NCBI RefSeq assembly: GCF_958431955.1
Contig: NZ_CAUASN010000006.1
Span: 1-64,000, forward strand
Direction: 5' to 3'
Origin: an uncultured Adlercreutzia sp.
GTDB lineage: Bacteria; Actinomycetota; Coriobacteriia; Coriobacteriales; Eggerthellaceae
DNA length: 64,000 nt
The position numbers and the translations under genes are program-made. The notes beneath the pieces were generated by a model. It searched no databases and was not told where the DNA came from. It saw only the letters and a program-made list of their open reading frames with translations. Positions within the stretch are counted from its first letter, which is position 1; the number at the start of each line of letters is the position of its first letter. Below, in pieces: positions 34,061 to 42,821 of this stretch.

Positions 34061-35047
34061 CTACGCTCCCAGAGCTTTCTCGTAGAAAGCGGCGATGGTG
34101 TCCCAGGGGATGATGTCCGTCTGGTCGTAGAGGTCGGTGTGGCTCGCGCCCGGCACGATGACGAGCTCCTTGTTGTCGGGGGCGATGCCGGCCTTCAGGT
34201 CCTCGAAGGTGGCCTCGCTGAAGTAGAGCGAGTGGGCGCGCTCGCCGTGCACGAGCATCACCGGCGCCTCGATCTCGCCGGCATAGACGGCGGTCGGGAA
34301 GTTCAGGAAGCTCTCGCAGCCGGTCACGTTCCAGCCGTCGTTGGAGTTCAGCGAGCGGGCATGGTAGCCGCGCGGCGTCTTGTAGTAGGCGTGATAGTCC
34401 TTGACGAAGTACGGGGCGTCCTCGGGCAGCGGATCCACCACTCCCCCGCCGCGGACGTAGTCGCCGGCGGCGTAATCGGCCGTGCGCTGGGCGGCCAGGG
34501 CGGCGCGCTTCTCGTTGCGGGCAGCGGGGCTGTCCTCGGCGTCGAAGTAGCCGTTGGCGTTCACCTGGGACATGTTGTACATAGTGGAGGCGACCGTCGC
34601 CTTGATGCGCGGGTCGCACGACGCGGCGCTCACGGCCATGCCGCCCCAGCCGCAGATACCGAGGATGCCCACGCGCTCACCGTCAACGTCGTCGCGATTC
34701 ACGAGGTAGTCCACCGCGGCCATGAAGTCCTCGGTGTTGATGTCGGGCGAGGCCATGTAGCGGGGGCTGCCGCCGGATTCACCGGTGAAAGACGGGTCGA
34801 AGGCGATGGTGAGGTAGCCGCGCTCGGCGAGGGTCTGGGCGTAGAGCCCCGAGCTCTGCTCCTTCACGGCGCCGAACGGGCCCGACACGGCGATGGCCGC
34901 AAAGGGAGCCGTGCCGTCTACGGGCTTGTACAGATCGGCCGCCAGGCAAATGCCGTAGCGGTTGTGGAAGGTGGCCTTTTCGTGGCTCACCTTGTCGCTT
35001 TTCGGGAACACCTTGTCCCAGATGGGGGTCAGCTCCAGCTGCGTCAT
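34061..35047 (-). CDS. Alpha/beta hydrolase with Cys in the nucleophile elbow
   Basis: A 328-residue alpha/beta-hydrolase. The strand-turn elbow reads GICGWGG, placing Cys where serine hydrolases have Ser, as in dienelactone hydrolase-like proteins. A later acidic residue lies near VMLVHGERAHS and the catalytic His in VPGASHTDLYD. The N-terminal part FAAIAVSGPFGAVKEQSSGL resembles the YcjY/DLH-like group. No signal peptide. AAAGGA precedes ATG 35047. Neighbours give no pathway: an acetyltransferase is convergent and an unknown cassette is divergent. Substrate unknown. Confidence 0.87.
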   Translation of the reverse strand: MTQLELTPIWDKVFPKSDKVSHEKATFHNRYGICLAADLYKPVDGTAPFAAIAVSGPFGAVKEQSSGLYAQTLAERGYLTIAFDPSFTGESGGSPRYMASPDINTEDFMAAVDYLVNRDDVDGERVGILGICGWGGMAVSAASCDPRIKATVASTMYNMSQVNANGYFDAEDSPAARNEKRAALAAQRTADYAAGDYVRGGGVVDPLPEDAPYFVKDYHAYYKTPRGYHARSLNSNDGWNVTGCESFLNFPTAVYAGEIEAPVMLVHGERAHSLYFSEATFEDLKAGIAPDNKELVIVPGASHTDLYDQTDIIPWDTIAAFYEKALGA

Positions 35048-35238
35048 GCTCGTTGTCCTTTCACGCGAGATGCGGCGCGGATATGCGAACCCGCAAACGG
35101 GCCGTCCGCGCCGATGATTCCGATGCCATTATCTTCCCCGCTCGGCAGCAGGGGCAAATACCCGTTCCCAATACCTTCCCATGCCCTGCGAGCATGACGA
35201 CGGGCGGCAGCATCGCGTGGGCGCATGAGGGAGCCTGT

Positions 35239-35276
35239 GAAAAGAGTCGACTTTTACTTCACAACTCTTTGGTATG
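35239..35276 (+). promoter_or_regulatory. Promoter and inverted-repeat operator of the three-gene cassette
   Basis: Extended -10 TGG-TATGCT (hexamer 35271-35276) is preceded by AAAGAGT (35239-35245) and ACTCTTT (35262-35268), an inverted repeat with a 16-nt spacer covering the -35 zone. This arrangement is typical of an autoregulated small cassette. Confidence 0.5.
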
Positions 35277-35313
35277 CTTGTTGGGAAGAAACGTCCAGGG
35301 ACGGAGCGAAACC

Positions 35314-35589
35314 ATGTCTGCAAGCGATTCAGCCCTCTTGAGCAGCAGCGGCGACTTAAGCTGCTTCTCATTTGGTGCTCACAACATTCGCTTCCGCACG
35401 CCCCGCAACCTCGAGCGGTACCTTGATGTGGTTGAGTGGGACCACGGCTACCTAGTCGTCAACGCACGGTACCGGGGACTGCCCGACACCGAGGAGTACA
35501 TCGACCTCGTTCCCATCCTGCAGAATCTCTATATCGATCCCGACCCGTTTCTCGCACCGATAAAGTCTGTGGAGGTCAGCTATGCCTGA
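35314..35589 (+). CDS. Unrecognised small protein, first gene of a DUF4160-type cassette
   Basis: A 91-residue soluble protein with no family I recognise. A Ser-rich start is followed by FGAHNIRFRTPRNLERYLDV and YIDLVPILQNLYIDPDPFL, then PIKSVEVSYA. ATG 35314 has GGAGCGAAACC upstream. It overlaps the next gene by 8 nt, so the two are translationally linked. Small size, overlap and an upstream inverted repeat resemble toxin-antitoxin architecture, but no toxin motif is seen. Confidence 0.7.
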   Translation: MSASDSALLSSSGDLSCFSFGAHNIRFRTPRNLERYLDVVEWDHGYLVVNARYRGLPDTEEYIDLVPILQNLYIDPDPFLAPIKSVEVSYA

Positions 35590-35806
35590 TGTTGCACAAA
35601 TCGCAGATGACGCCGATGTTATCGTCAACGGGTATGCGTTTACTCATGCCGAAAACGGAAGCGTGCGCGTTCTCAACCTCAACCGTCCGACAAGCGCCGC
35701 GGTATTTGGCCCCAAAGAAGAGCTCTGGGAAACGACCATGGACGATATCGAGCTTGAAATCGTCCGCGAATACCTCGCTCGCAGCCTTAAGTACTTGGCG
35801 GCATAG
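35582..35806 (+). CDS. Unrecognised small acidic protein, second gene of the cassette
   Basis: A 74-residue acidic protein: AQIADDADVIVNGYAF, VRVLNLNRPTSAAVFG, and a terminal helix EIVREYLARSLKYLAA. The C-terminal helix and the overlap with flanking genes resemble antitoxin-like partners. It overlaps gene one by 8 nt, and gene three starts 1 nt after its stop codon. Function unknown. Confidence 0.68.
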   Translation: MPDVAQIADDADVIVNGYAFTHAENGSVRVLNLNRPTSAAVFGPKEELWETTMDDIELEIVREYLARSLKYLAA

Positions 35807-35807
35807 C

Positions 35808-36086
35808 ATGCCGAAATACTTCAACTTCAAAGTCTGCGGCTACTACCTTTACTTCACCAGCCACTGCATCGTGGAGTGCATGCACGTCCACGCAAGCGAC
35901 CGAAAGCTGACCGAGCAGGGATCCGCGAAGTTCTTCGTGAGAGACGACGGCAGTTCCGTACTCCAATCGCCTGGCATTCTCAACGAACGAGAGGTAAGGC
36001 AGATTCAGTCATTCATCAGCGAGAACTATCGAGAGATGTATTTGACCTGGTCTCAATTCAGCGATGAGGGCTTCTACCGGGGATAG
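35808..36086 (+). CDS. DUF4160-like protein, third gene of the cassette
   Basis: A 92-residue protein that resembles the DUF4160 family: FKVCGYYLYFTSHCI, the His pair MHVHASDRK, SAKFFVRDDGS and the helical end EREVRQIQSFISENYREMYLTW. DUF4160 proteins often sit with small partners such as DUF2442 and are suspected toxin-antitoxin components. ATG 35808 follows the previous stop (35804-35806) by one base, so translation is probably coupled. It is convergent with galT (8-nt gap). Confidence 0.72.
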   Translation: MPKYFNFKVCGYYLYFTSHCIVECMHVHASDRKLTEQGSAKFFVRDDGSSVLQSPGILNEREVRQIQSFISENYREMYLTWSQFSDEGFYRG

Positions 36087-36094
36087 CCCCATCT

Positions 36095-37159
36095 TCACAA
36101 CGCAGCGATGAGGGCGTTCCAGCCGGCGTGGCCGCACTCGTCGTCTTTGAAGACGCCCGTGGCCTGGAGGATCTCGTAGTAGGCGGCATCGCACACCGGG
36201 CGCACCTCGGGTAGCTCGGCGGCCAAGCGCCCCGGCAAGATGGCGCGGCCCATGATCTCGATGAGGCCGATGTTCTCCTTCTTGATGTGGAAGAGGCGCT
36301 CGGGCACGTGGAACAGGCCGTAAGGGCGCTCGGGTGTGGTGCGGTTGTTGCGCAGCACGAGGTCCATCACGTAGTCATCGCCCTCGCGCCACAGGATGGG
36401 GTTCAGCGTGTTGTGGGGAATGGGCTGCGGAACCGCCGCCGGTCTCCGCCCGTCCCCATCCGGGGCCTTCCCCGCGCCGTCGCCGCTCACGCCGCTCGGC
36501 GAGAAGGCCCGGATGCCGCAGGGCTCGAAGGAGAAGGAGCGCCAGACGTCCAACACGCGACAGGCGCCCTCTCGCAGGGAGGCGCGGTTGGTCGAGCGCA
36601 GGCGCACCACCGAGGCCGGCCAGCGCACGATGCCGGCGCGCACGCCCGGCAGCTCAGGCAATGCAAACGAGCGTGCCAGGGGCGCCTTCATGAGGGGGAA
36701 TCGGTGGCCTCCCCCTTGGAAGTGATCGTGGGCAAGCAGCGATCCGCCCACGATGGGCAGGTCGGCATTCGAGCCGATGAACCACCGCGGGAACGCGTCG
36801 GCGAAATCGAGCAGCCGGTCGATCGTTCCGTGGGTGATGGCCATGGGGCGGTGCACCGGTGCCGATACGATGAGGTGCTCGGGGAAGTACCCGTAGGGCG
36901 AGAACCACCAGGCCCACTCCTCGTCGGCGAGCTTTACCGGGCGCACGTCCCCGCCGCCGGCGCCGGCGCAGGCAAGGCTCCCGTCGGTGGCGCGATGCCA
37001 GCAGAGAATGCAATCGTCGGCAGCTTCCGTCGCGCCGCCAGGCTCCGCAGCCCGGGCGATGGCGCCCGGGTCCTTCTCCGGCTTGGCCAGGTTGATGGTT
37101 ATCTCCAAGGGCCCCGCGGGAGAGCCGGCCATCCACGCGGGGTTTTCCGCCGCGGTCAT
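36095..37159 (-). CDS. galT: Galactose-1-phosphate uridylyltransferase, type 2, N-terminally short
   Basis: GalT moves UMP between UDP-glucose and galactose-1-phosphate in the Leloir pathway. The type-2 (Firmicute-like) core is clear: GPLEITINLAKPEKDP, CILCWHR, WWFSPYGYFPEHLIV, FIGSNADLPIVGGS followed by AHDHFQGG (active-site region), GIVRWPASVVRL, and the C-terminal domain with NTLNPILW and RPYGLFHVPERLFHIKKENIG. At 354 residues it lacks about 130 N-terminal residues of the usual 480-500. ATG 37159 overlaps the galK stop by 4 nt, so the short form appears to be the real gene, unless activity is lost. Confidence 0.85.
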   Translation of the reverse strand: MTAAENPAWMAGSPAGPLEITINLAKPEKDPGAIARAAEPGGATEAADDCILCWHRATDGSLACAGAGGGDVRPVKLADEEWAWWFSPYGYFPEHLIVSAPVHRPMAITHGTIDRLLDFADAFPRWFIGSNADLPIVGGSLLAHDHFQGGGHRFPLMKAPLARSFALPELPGVRAGIVRWPASVVRLRSTNRASLREGACRVLDVWRSFSFEPCGIRAFSPSGVSGDGAGKAPDGDGRRPAAVPQPIPHNTLNPILWREGDDYVMDLVLRNNRTTPERPYGLFHVPERLFHIKKENIGLIEIMGRAILPGRLAAELPEVRPVCDAAYYEILQATGVFKDDECGHAGWNALIAAL

Positions 37160-38565
37160 GACAGGTGCCGGGCGCGCACGCCGGGCGCCCCCAGGTTCAC
37201 CTCGCGGCAGGCCGCATAGCCGAGCAGGCCGTCCATGGCCTCCATGAAGCCGGCGGTCTCCACGCTCGGCACGAACACGAGCACCGAGCCGCCGAAGCCG
37301 CCGCCGTGGATGCGCCACGCCCCGCGCTCGCCGAGCAGGTGCGCCGCCAGGCTCTGGATGACCATGGCCGGCTGGCGCGTCTCCGAGCCCGCATCGCGCA
37401 GCGAGACGTTCTGCAGGAACTGGGCCGATGAGGCTCCCGACAGGCGCACCTCGCGCAGGAAGAGCCCGAAGTCGCCGGCGGCCAGAGCCGCCCGCTGGGC
37501 GTTCACCCGGGCCACCTCGTCGTAGTAGTGCAGAGCGCGCATGGCGCGGCGGTCCCCCAGCTCGGTGCGCACGCGCTGCAGCTGGGCCAGAAGGGTATCT
37601 ACCGGCGCGTCGCCCAAACGGGAGACGCCGAGCAGGTTGGCCACCATGCGCATGTCGGCGGGAATGGCGGCGAACTCGTCCTGGTGCAGCGAGTGGTCCT
37701 GGCGGCTGTCGACGAGCACGATGCGGTACCCCTCGGCCGCAGCATCAAGGGACACCGGCTCCACCACCGGCACCTTCGGCGCGAAGTCGATGGTCACCAC
37801 CCCGCCGCAAGCGCTCGCCAGCTGGTCCTGGGCGCCGCAGGGCTTGCCGAAGTAGCGCTGCTCGCACTCCACCGCAACGAGCGCCACCGCCGCCGCGTCG
37901 AGCGGAACCTCCCCCGCAGCCGCGCTGCCCACAGGCACGTCGGGCGCGGGCGCATCTGCCGCCGATGCCGCGAACGGCCCCGGGCCGAACAGTCCCTCCA
38001 GCGCCGCGCCCAGCATCACCTCGAAAGCGGCCGACGACGACAGCCCGCAGCCCGGCGGCACGTCCGAGCAGGTGACGATGTCGAAGCCCCGCACCGTACC
38101 GCCGCGGGCCTCGAACAGGGCCGCCATGCCGCGCACCATCGCGCCGGGGGTCAGCGCCTCCACCGGGCGCGGCGCCGCCCACGACGGGTCGGACAGGTCC
38201 ACCTCGTCGGTGCCGAAGCCCTCCATGACAGCGCGGATGCGCCCCAGGCCGTTCTCGGCCGCGAGCCCCCAGGTGCGCTCGCCGATGGCCGCCGAGATGA
38301 CGCGGCCGCCCTGGTGATCCACATGGTTGCCGGCCACCTCCACGCGCCCGGGCGCCGAGGCCACGACGAAGCCGCGCGGGACGTCGGACGCGGGGCAGCC
38401 GGCACCATCGTCGACCACCCCGTCGCAGGCCGCACGCGCATCCGAGGCCGCCGGCCTTGCGCCGAACACCTCGTCGAACAGCTCCCGCAGCCGCGCGGGC
38501 GGCTCATCGGGAAAACCCGGCCCTTCCCGCCTCGCAGAGCTATTCCCCGTCATCGGCGCATCCAT
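37156..38565 (-). CDS. galK: Galactokinase
   Basis: A GHMP kinase that phosphorylates galactose at C1. Galactokinase signature APGRVEVAGNHVDHQGG is near residues 69-85, the ATP motif DVPPGCGLSSSAAFE near 168-182, and the C-terminal GHMP block WRIHGGGFGGSVLVFV is present. At 469 residues it is longer than typical (about 390) because of a linker before the core and an Ala/Pro-rich insert of about 30 residues around 200-230. AAGGAGGG before ATG 38565. It overlaps the upstream glycosidase by 26 nt and galT by 4 nt, so the three form one operon. Confidence 0.93.
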   Translation of the reverse strand: MDAPMTGNSSARREGPGFPDEPPARLRELFDEVFGARPAASDARAACDGVVDDGAGCPASDVPRGFVVASAPGRVEVAGNHVDHQGGRVISAAIGERTWGLAAENGLGRIRAVMEGFGTDEVDLSDPSWAAPRPVEALTPGAMVRGMAALFEARGGTVRGFDIVTCSDVPPGCGLSSSAAFEVMLGAALEGLFGPGPFAASAADAPAPDVPVGSAAAGEVPLDAAAVALVAVECEQRYFGKPCGAQDQLASACGGVVTIDFAPKVPVVEPVSLDAAAEGYRIVLVDSRQDHSLHQDEFAAIPADMRMVANLLGVSRLGDAPVDTLLAQLQRVRTELGDRRAMRALHYYDEVARVNAQRAALAAGDFGLFLREVRLSGASSAQFLQNVSLRDAGSETRQPAMVIQSLAAHLLGERGAWRIHGGGFGGSVLVFVPSVETAGFMEAMDGLLGYAACREVNLGAPGVRARHLS

Positions 38566-40480
38566 GGGTTCCCTCCTTGAGCTTGTTCACTCGCCGGTCG
38601 TAGGTGAGGATGCCGTTCACTTCCTCCTCCACGTCCGACAGCTGGGTGTACACGAACCCCGCCAGACCCGCGCCCTCGAGCGCCGCCGCCTCGTCGAGAG
38701 CGCGCCGCACGGCCGCCGCCCAGCTCGCCGCATCGGGGAAGGTGTCGTAGCCGTAGCTCTCGGCGAAGGCGCTGTGGTCTTCCACGCGCAGGGAGGCGCC
38801 GCCGAACTCCGAGATGGCGAAGGCCCGGCCGCCGCGTTCGGCCGCGCGCCCGAAGAGCCGGTCGGGCGCATCGGGGTACACCTTCAGGGCGCGGAAGTAG
38901 TTGTGCACCGAGAGGAAGTCGCCACAGCCCTGGTCGTACCAGCCGCTGACGGCGTCCACCGGCCGCGTCGGGTCGATGCGCCGGACGGCCTCGGTGGCCA
39001 GCCGCGCGTCGAACTGCCCCCAACCCTCGTTGAACAGCACCCAGCACACCACCGACGGGTGGTTGCGCAAATACCCCACGGTGCCCCGGCAGGTGCGCCG
39101 CCACTCATCGCGGTAGCGGGCGTCGCCGGCGCCGAGCTTCTCCTGGTGCGCGGGCACGGTGTCGTCGTAGGCGTTCCAGCTGCCCCGCCACAAGGTGGGC
39201 TTGAAGCTCGTCTCCCACGACCCGTAGGCCCCGCCGCCGCTCACCATGTCCTGCCACACGAGCATGCCGAGCCTGTCGCAGTGGTAGTACCAGCGGTCGG
39301 CCTCCACCTTCAGGTGCTTGCGCAGCATGTTGAAGCCGGCGTCCCTCATGGCCTGGATGTCGTAGGCGAGCGCCTCGTCGGAGGGAGCGGTCATCAGGCC
39401 GTCGGACCAGTAGCCCTGGTCGAGCACGCCGCACAGCAGCAGCGGCTCGCCGTTCAGGAGGAAGCGGAAGACGCCCTTCTCGTCGCGCGCCACCTCCACG
39501 GTGCGGAAGGCGGTGTAGCTGTGCACGGCATCGGCGCCGTAGCGCAGCGTGAGGTCGTAGAGGTGCGGGTCGGAGGGGCTCCAGAGCCGGCAGCCGGGCA
39601 CAGGAACCGCCACGCGCACCCGGCGGCGCGCCGCCCCGTCGGACGGAGCGCCCAGAGGCGTGGCACCCTCTTCCACGGCCACGGCCGCCGAGGCCACCTG
39701 GCGCCCCTCGCCGTCCGCCACGTACAGGCGCAGCAGACCCGCCGTGCCCCGCACGTCCACGTCGACGACGAGCAGCTCCCCCTCGGCGTCGGGCCGCAAA
39801 ACGAGCGACTCGATGTGCCGCTCGGGCACCACCTCCATCCACACCGGCTGCCAGATGCCGCTTTGGGCCGTGTACCAGATGCCGCCGTGCTCGAGGCGCT
39901 GCTTGCCGCGCAGCTGCGTACCCGTATCGCTCGGGTCGCGCACGGCCAGGGCGATGACGAAGTCGCCTCCCTGCTGGTAGGCCAGGGCCGCCTCGCCGTC
40001 GCTGGCGGCGAGCGCATCGGTGATGTCGAAGGCGAAGGGGAGATAACCGCCCTCGTGGGTGCCCACGATGCGCCCGTTCACCGAGCAGACGCAGGCGAAA
40101 TCGACGGCCTCGAAGTGCAAAAGGCACCGATCGCCCTCGCGCAACTCGGGGCGCGGCACGCGGCGGACGTACCACAGAAGCTCGTCGGGGGCCAGCGTGC
40201 GGCCCACGCCCGAGAGGAGCGACTCCGGCGAGAAGGGCACGAGGATGCGGCCGTCGAGGCGGTCGGGGGGTCGTGCGGCCGGACCCTTCCCCGCTGGCAC
40301 GATGGCGTAGTCCCACCAGCCGTTCAGCATCGTGAACGACTCGCGGGCGAACTGGGGATGGGGGTGCTCGGCGCGCACGTCAGCAGGATCGAGCGCCTCG
40401 CCCCACGGGGTGAGCAGCGGACGCGCGGGGCCCGCATCGTGCTTGCGGGGAGCGCTGGCCAGCACGCGCTTGATGTCCAC
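38540..40480 (-). CDS. Glycoside hydrolase family 2 protein (beta-galactosidase-like)
   Basis: A 646-residue GH2 enzyme without a signal peptide, so it acts in the cytoplasm. The sugar-binding domain reads MLNGWWDYAI and LHFEAVDFACVCSVNGRIVGTHEGGYLPF. The TIM-barrel has AMRDAGFNMLRKHLKVE, acid/base Glu in LFNEGWGQFD and nucleophile Glu in ISEFGG. It is shorter than LacZ (about 1000). Co-transcription with galK and galT points to a beta-galactoside substrate (inference). The start is GTG 40480 with AGGAG 6 nt upstream. Confidence 0.92.
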   Translation of the reverse strand: MDIKRVLASAPRKHDAGPARPLLTPWGEALDPADVRAEHPHPQFARESFTMLNGWWDYAIVPAGKGPAARPPDRLDGRILVPFSPESLLSGVGRTLAPDELLWYVRRVPRPELREGDRCLLHFEAVDFACVCSVNGRIVGTHEGGYLPFAFDITDALAASDGEAALAYQQGGDFVIALAVRDPSDTGTQLRGKQRLEHGGIWYTAQSGIWQPVWMEVVPERHIESLVLRPDAEGELLVVDVDVRGTAGLLRLYVADGEGRQVASAAVAVEEGATPLGAPSDGAARRRVRVAVPVPGCRLWSPSDPHLYDLTLRYGADAVHSYTAFRTVEVARDEKGVFRFLLNGEPLLLCGVLDQGYWSDGLMTAPSDEALAYDIQAMRDAGFNMLRKHLKVEADRWYYHCDRLGMLVWQDMVSGGGAYGSWETSFKPTLWRGSWNAYDDTVPAHQEKLGAGDARYRDEWRRTCRGTVGYLRNHPSVVCWVLFNEGWGQFDARLATEAVRRIDPTRPVDAVSGWYDQGCGDFLSVHNYFRALKVYPDAPDRLFGRAAERGGRAFAISEFGGASLRVEDHSAFAESYGYDTFPDAASWAAAVRRALDEAAALEGAGLAGFVYTQLSDVEEEVNGILTYDRRVNKLKEGTHGCADDGE

Positions 40481-40550
40481 GGGGCGCTCCTCTCCTGCCG
40501 CTGCGGCCTCATCGGGCGGGCGCCGAGGCGCCGATTTTCCTTACCTACCG

Positions 40551-40581
40551 ATGATAGCTAACTTGAGCGCCTGCGCGTCAA
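40551..40581 (-). promoter_or_regulatory. Candidate promoter of the GH2-galK-galT operon (19-nt spacer)
   Basis: Minus strand TTGACG (40576-40581), 19-nt spacer, TATCAT (40551-40556), about 65 nt before the GTG start. The long spacer is non-optimal and might need an activator; no clear dyad is inside it. Confidence 0.4.
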
Positions 40582-40623
40582 ACGTAACCGATTCGCCACA
40601 CCGAGCCGGCGTGCGCGGAGTCG

Positions 40624-41253
40624 CTAGGACGCCGTGCGCGGCTCCTCCAAGTGCAGCATCTGGGACACCACGTCGATGAGCACGTCGTCGTCGGCGTCGG
40701 GATGCGAGCGCAGATAGCTCACGAGCCCCACGATGAGCACGTAGAAGGTCTCGTAGAGGTGATCGGAGGGCTCGCTGTACTTCGTGTGCTGCACGAGCGG
40801 GTGCGACACCATGAACTCGGCGCCCTGGGCGGCGAAACGGTTGAGGAAGTCCAGGTAGAGCGCGGCATTCTCCTGGGTCGAGAGCGCCATGCGGAACGTG
40901 TTCTTCTCGAAGAGCACCATGCGCATGATCTTCACCATGGAGTGCAGCGACTCGTCGGTCTCCTGGGCGGCGCGGTCCTCGTGCCAGTGTTGCATGGCTT
41001 CCAGAAAGTCGGTGATGTACTGGTCGAGCACCGCGGAGGTGACTTCCTCCTTGTTCTGGAAGTAGTGGTAGAACAGCGAGCGCGTGACGCCCACGTGGTT
41101 GGTGATGTCCTGGATGGAGGTGTGGGCGAGCCCCTTCTCCTCGTACAATTCGCGGGCGGCCACCACGATCTCGGCCGAGCGCTTCGCCGTGTCGTTGCTG
41201 CGGAGGACTTCCCTGGTCGCGGTGGTGCGCCTGTTCTTCCGTGCCGTCTCCAT
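40624..41253 (-). CDS. TetR/AcrR-family transcriptional regulator (2)
   Basis: A 209-residue regulator. The TetR_N helix-turn-helix spans about residues 24-70: AEIVVAARELYEEKGLAHTS then IQDITNHVGVTRSLFYHYFQ and NKEEV. The C-terminal ligand domain is unclassified. AGGAGG stands before ATG 41253; a longer reading would start inside the promoter. It lies 143 nt upstream of the GH2 operon on the same strand and 394 nt from a divergent endonuclease-fold gene, so either could be its target. Confidence 0.87.
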   Translation of the reverse strand: METARKNRRTTATREVLRSNDTAKRSAEIVVAARELYEEKGLAHTSIQDITNHVGVTRSLFYHYFQNKEEVTSAVLDQYITDFLEAMQHWHEDRAAQETDESLHSMVKIMRMVLFEKNTFRMALSTQENAALYLDFLNRFAAQGAEFMVSHPLVQHTKYSEPSDHLYETFYVLIVGLVSYLRSHPDADDDVLIDVVSQMLHLEEPRTAS

Positions 41254-41334
41254 GGGATCCTCCTCTTTTCGATGGCGCCACAGCCGCTCCGGAGAACGGA
41301 AGCCTGGGGCTGGTTGAGTATGGCGTGTGTAGAG

Positions 41335-41417
41335 ACTATACGACTGCACAAAAATATGGCACCGCTGCGTAAGATCACTGTTACCGCACTGTCATTAACT
41401 GTTAACAGACTGTGCAG
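41335..41417. promoter_or_regulatory. TetR 2 promoter region with palindrome
   Basis: In the 394-nt divergent gap a minus-strand -10 TATAGT (41335-41340) is followed upstream by CTGCACA (41344-41350) and TGTGCAG (41411-41417), an inverted pair flanking the palindrome CTGTTAACAG (41399-41408). These are candidate TetR operators. The remaining AT-rich part up to 41640 holds no gene. Confidence 0.4.
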
Positions 41418-41647
41418 AAGGTTCGATCTTGGCCTGCTTTTACCCTATCGTTGTCATATCATTACCTTTGAGCTTGATTCAACTGGCGAGAGGGTACTGA
41501 AGGGGTATCAGAGAATGCCCCGCAACACGGCGTCGCCTTGCGCTGCGAACCGTCGGCTGCCGCCCCCCTCTAAGAGGGTACAATGGAAGGCAGGCGCGCG
41601 CAGATCCGTCGCGCCGCCTGCGTTGTGCATCCACACAAGGAGGGATG

Positions 41648-42754
41648 ATGGCCAAAACCGTATGCAAGATTATCGGGACGCTGCTCGCGGCCGCACTGCT
41701 CGCGGCGGCAGCCTACGTCGCCTATGTGGTGCTCAGCTACGAGCGGCTGGAGGACGAGCTGCCGCTTTCCGCCGATGCGCCGCTGACGGGAGGCCCGTCG
41801 GCAGATGCCGTGGAGGCAGGCGCGGAGCTGACCGTCGTCTCGGCGAACATCGGCTTCGGGGCGTACAACCCCGCCTTCGACTTCTTCATGGACGGCGGAA
41901 CCGGCTCGGTGGCGGAAAGCCCCGAGGTGGCGCGCGCGGACGTGGAGGGCAGCGCCGAGGCCATCGCCGCGCTCGATCCGGCATTCGTGCTGTTCCAGGA
42001 AGTGGACGTGGACGGCACCCGCAGCCACCATATCGACGAGTACGCGCTTTTGCGCGAGCAGTTCCCCGCCGATGCGGCCGTGTTCTGCCAGAACTACGAC
42101 TCGGCCTTCCTCGCGTGGCCCCTCTACGCGCCCCACGGGGCAAACCGCGCGGGCCTGGCCACTTTCTCCGAGTTCCCCATCGCCGGGGCCGTGCGCTACC
42201 AGTTGCCCATCTCCGAGGGCTTCGGCAAGTTCCTCGATCTGGACCGCTGCTTCTCGGTCTGCCGCCTGCCTGTCAGCAACGGGCACGAGTTGGTGCTCAT
42301 CAACGTGCACCTGTCGGCCTACGGTGCCGACGAGTCCATCATGGCCGCCCAGCGCGCCAAGCTCTACGACGTCATGGTGCGCGAGCGCGAGGCCGGCAAC
42401 TACGTCATCGCGGGCGGCGACTTCAACCACGACATGATCGGCATCTCGGGCGACATCTACGGCAACGAGGTGGAGGCGGTGGAGAGCTGGGCGAAGCCCT
42501 ACGACTTCGAGGGCGTGCCCGAGGGCTTCACCGTGGCCGCGAAGGCGAAGCTCGACGCGCTCGGCACCGAGGCCTTTGACGACGCCGCCACCTGCCGCGA
42601 TGCGGGCCGCCCCTACGACGGCACCAACGACCGCTGGATCATGGACACCTTCATCTACTCGGACAATGTGGAGTGCATCGACTACGCCACCGTCGACTTG
42701 GACTTCGCCTACTCCGACCACAACCCCGTGGCCATGACCTTCAAGCTGCGCTAG
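41648..42754 (+). CDS. Endonuclease/exonuclease/phosphatase-fold protein, membrane-anchored or secreted
   Basis: A 368-residue protein of the EEP (DNase I-like) superfamily. An N-terminal hydrophobic helix (VCKIIGTLLAAALLAAAAYV) acts as a signal or anchor. Catalytic motifs follow: VVSANIGFG (Asn), LFQEVDVDG (Glu), LVLINVHLSAYG (His region), YVIAGGDFNHDM (Asp-Asn) and the final YSDHNPVAMTF (Asp-His). The fold covers nucleases, sphingomyelinases and inositol phosphatases, so substrate is open; extracytoplasmic location makes phosphodiester scavenging plausible. AAGGAGG is 4 nt before ATG 41648; ATG 41645 is too close to it. Confidence 0.87.
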   Translation: MAKTVCKIIGTLLAAALLAAAAYVAYVVLSYERLEDELPLSADAPLTGGPSADAVEAGAELTVVSANIGFGAYNPAFDFFMDGGTGSVAESPEVARADVEGSAEAIAALDPAFVLFQEVDVDGTRSHHIDEYALLREQFPADAAVFCQNYDSAFLAWPLYAPHGANRAGLATFSEFPIAGAVRYQLPISEGFGKFLDLDRCFSVCRLPVSNGHELVLINVHLSAYGADESIMAAQRAKLYDVMVREREAGNYVIAGGDFNHDMIGISGDIYGNEVEAVESWAKPYDFEGVPEGFTVAAKAKLDALGTEAFDDAATCRDAGRPYDGTNDRWIMDTFIYSDNVECIDYATVDLDFAYSDHNPVAMTFKLR

Positions 42755-42821
42755 CTCGCACCCGCATCCGCCCGCACGCCTGCCCGCGCGCCTTCCGGTC
42801 GTCGGACCTACAACCCGCAAT

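Noticed and set aside
37160..37318. N-terminal extension of galT
   Set aside because: The in-frame upstream translation is Arg/Gly-rich text inside galK and does not resemble the missing GalT domain.
38327..40561. 744-codon plus-strand frame opposite galK and GH2
   Set aside because: Shadow frame; GH2 catalytic motifs lie on the minus strand.
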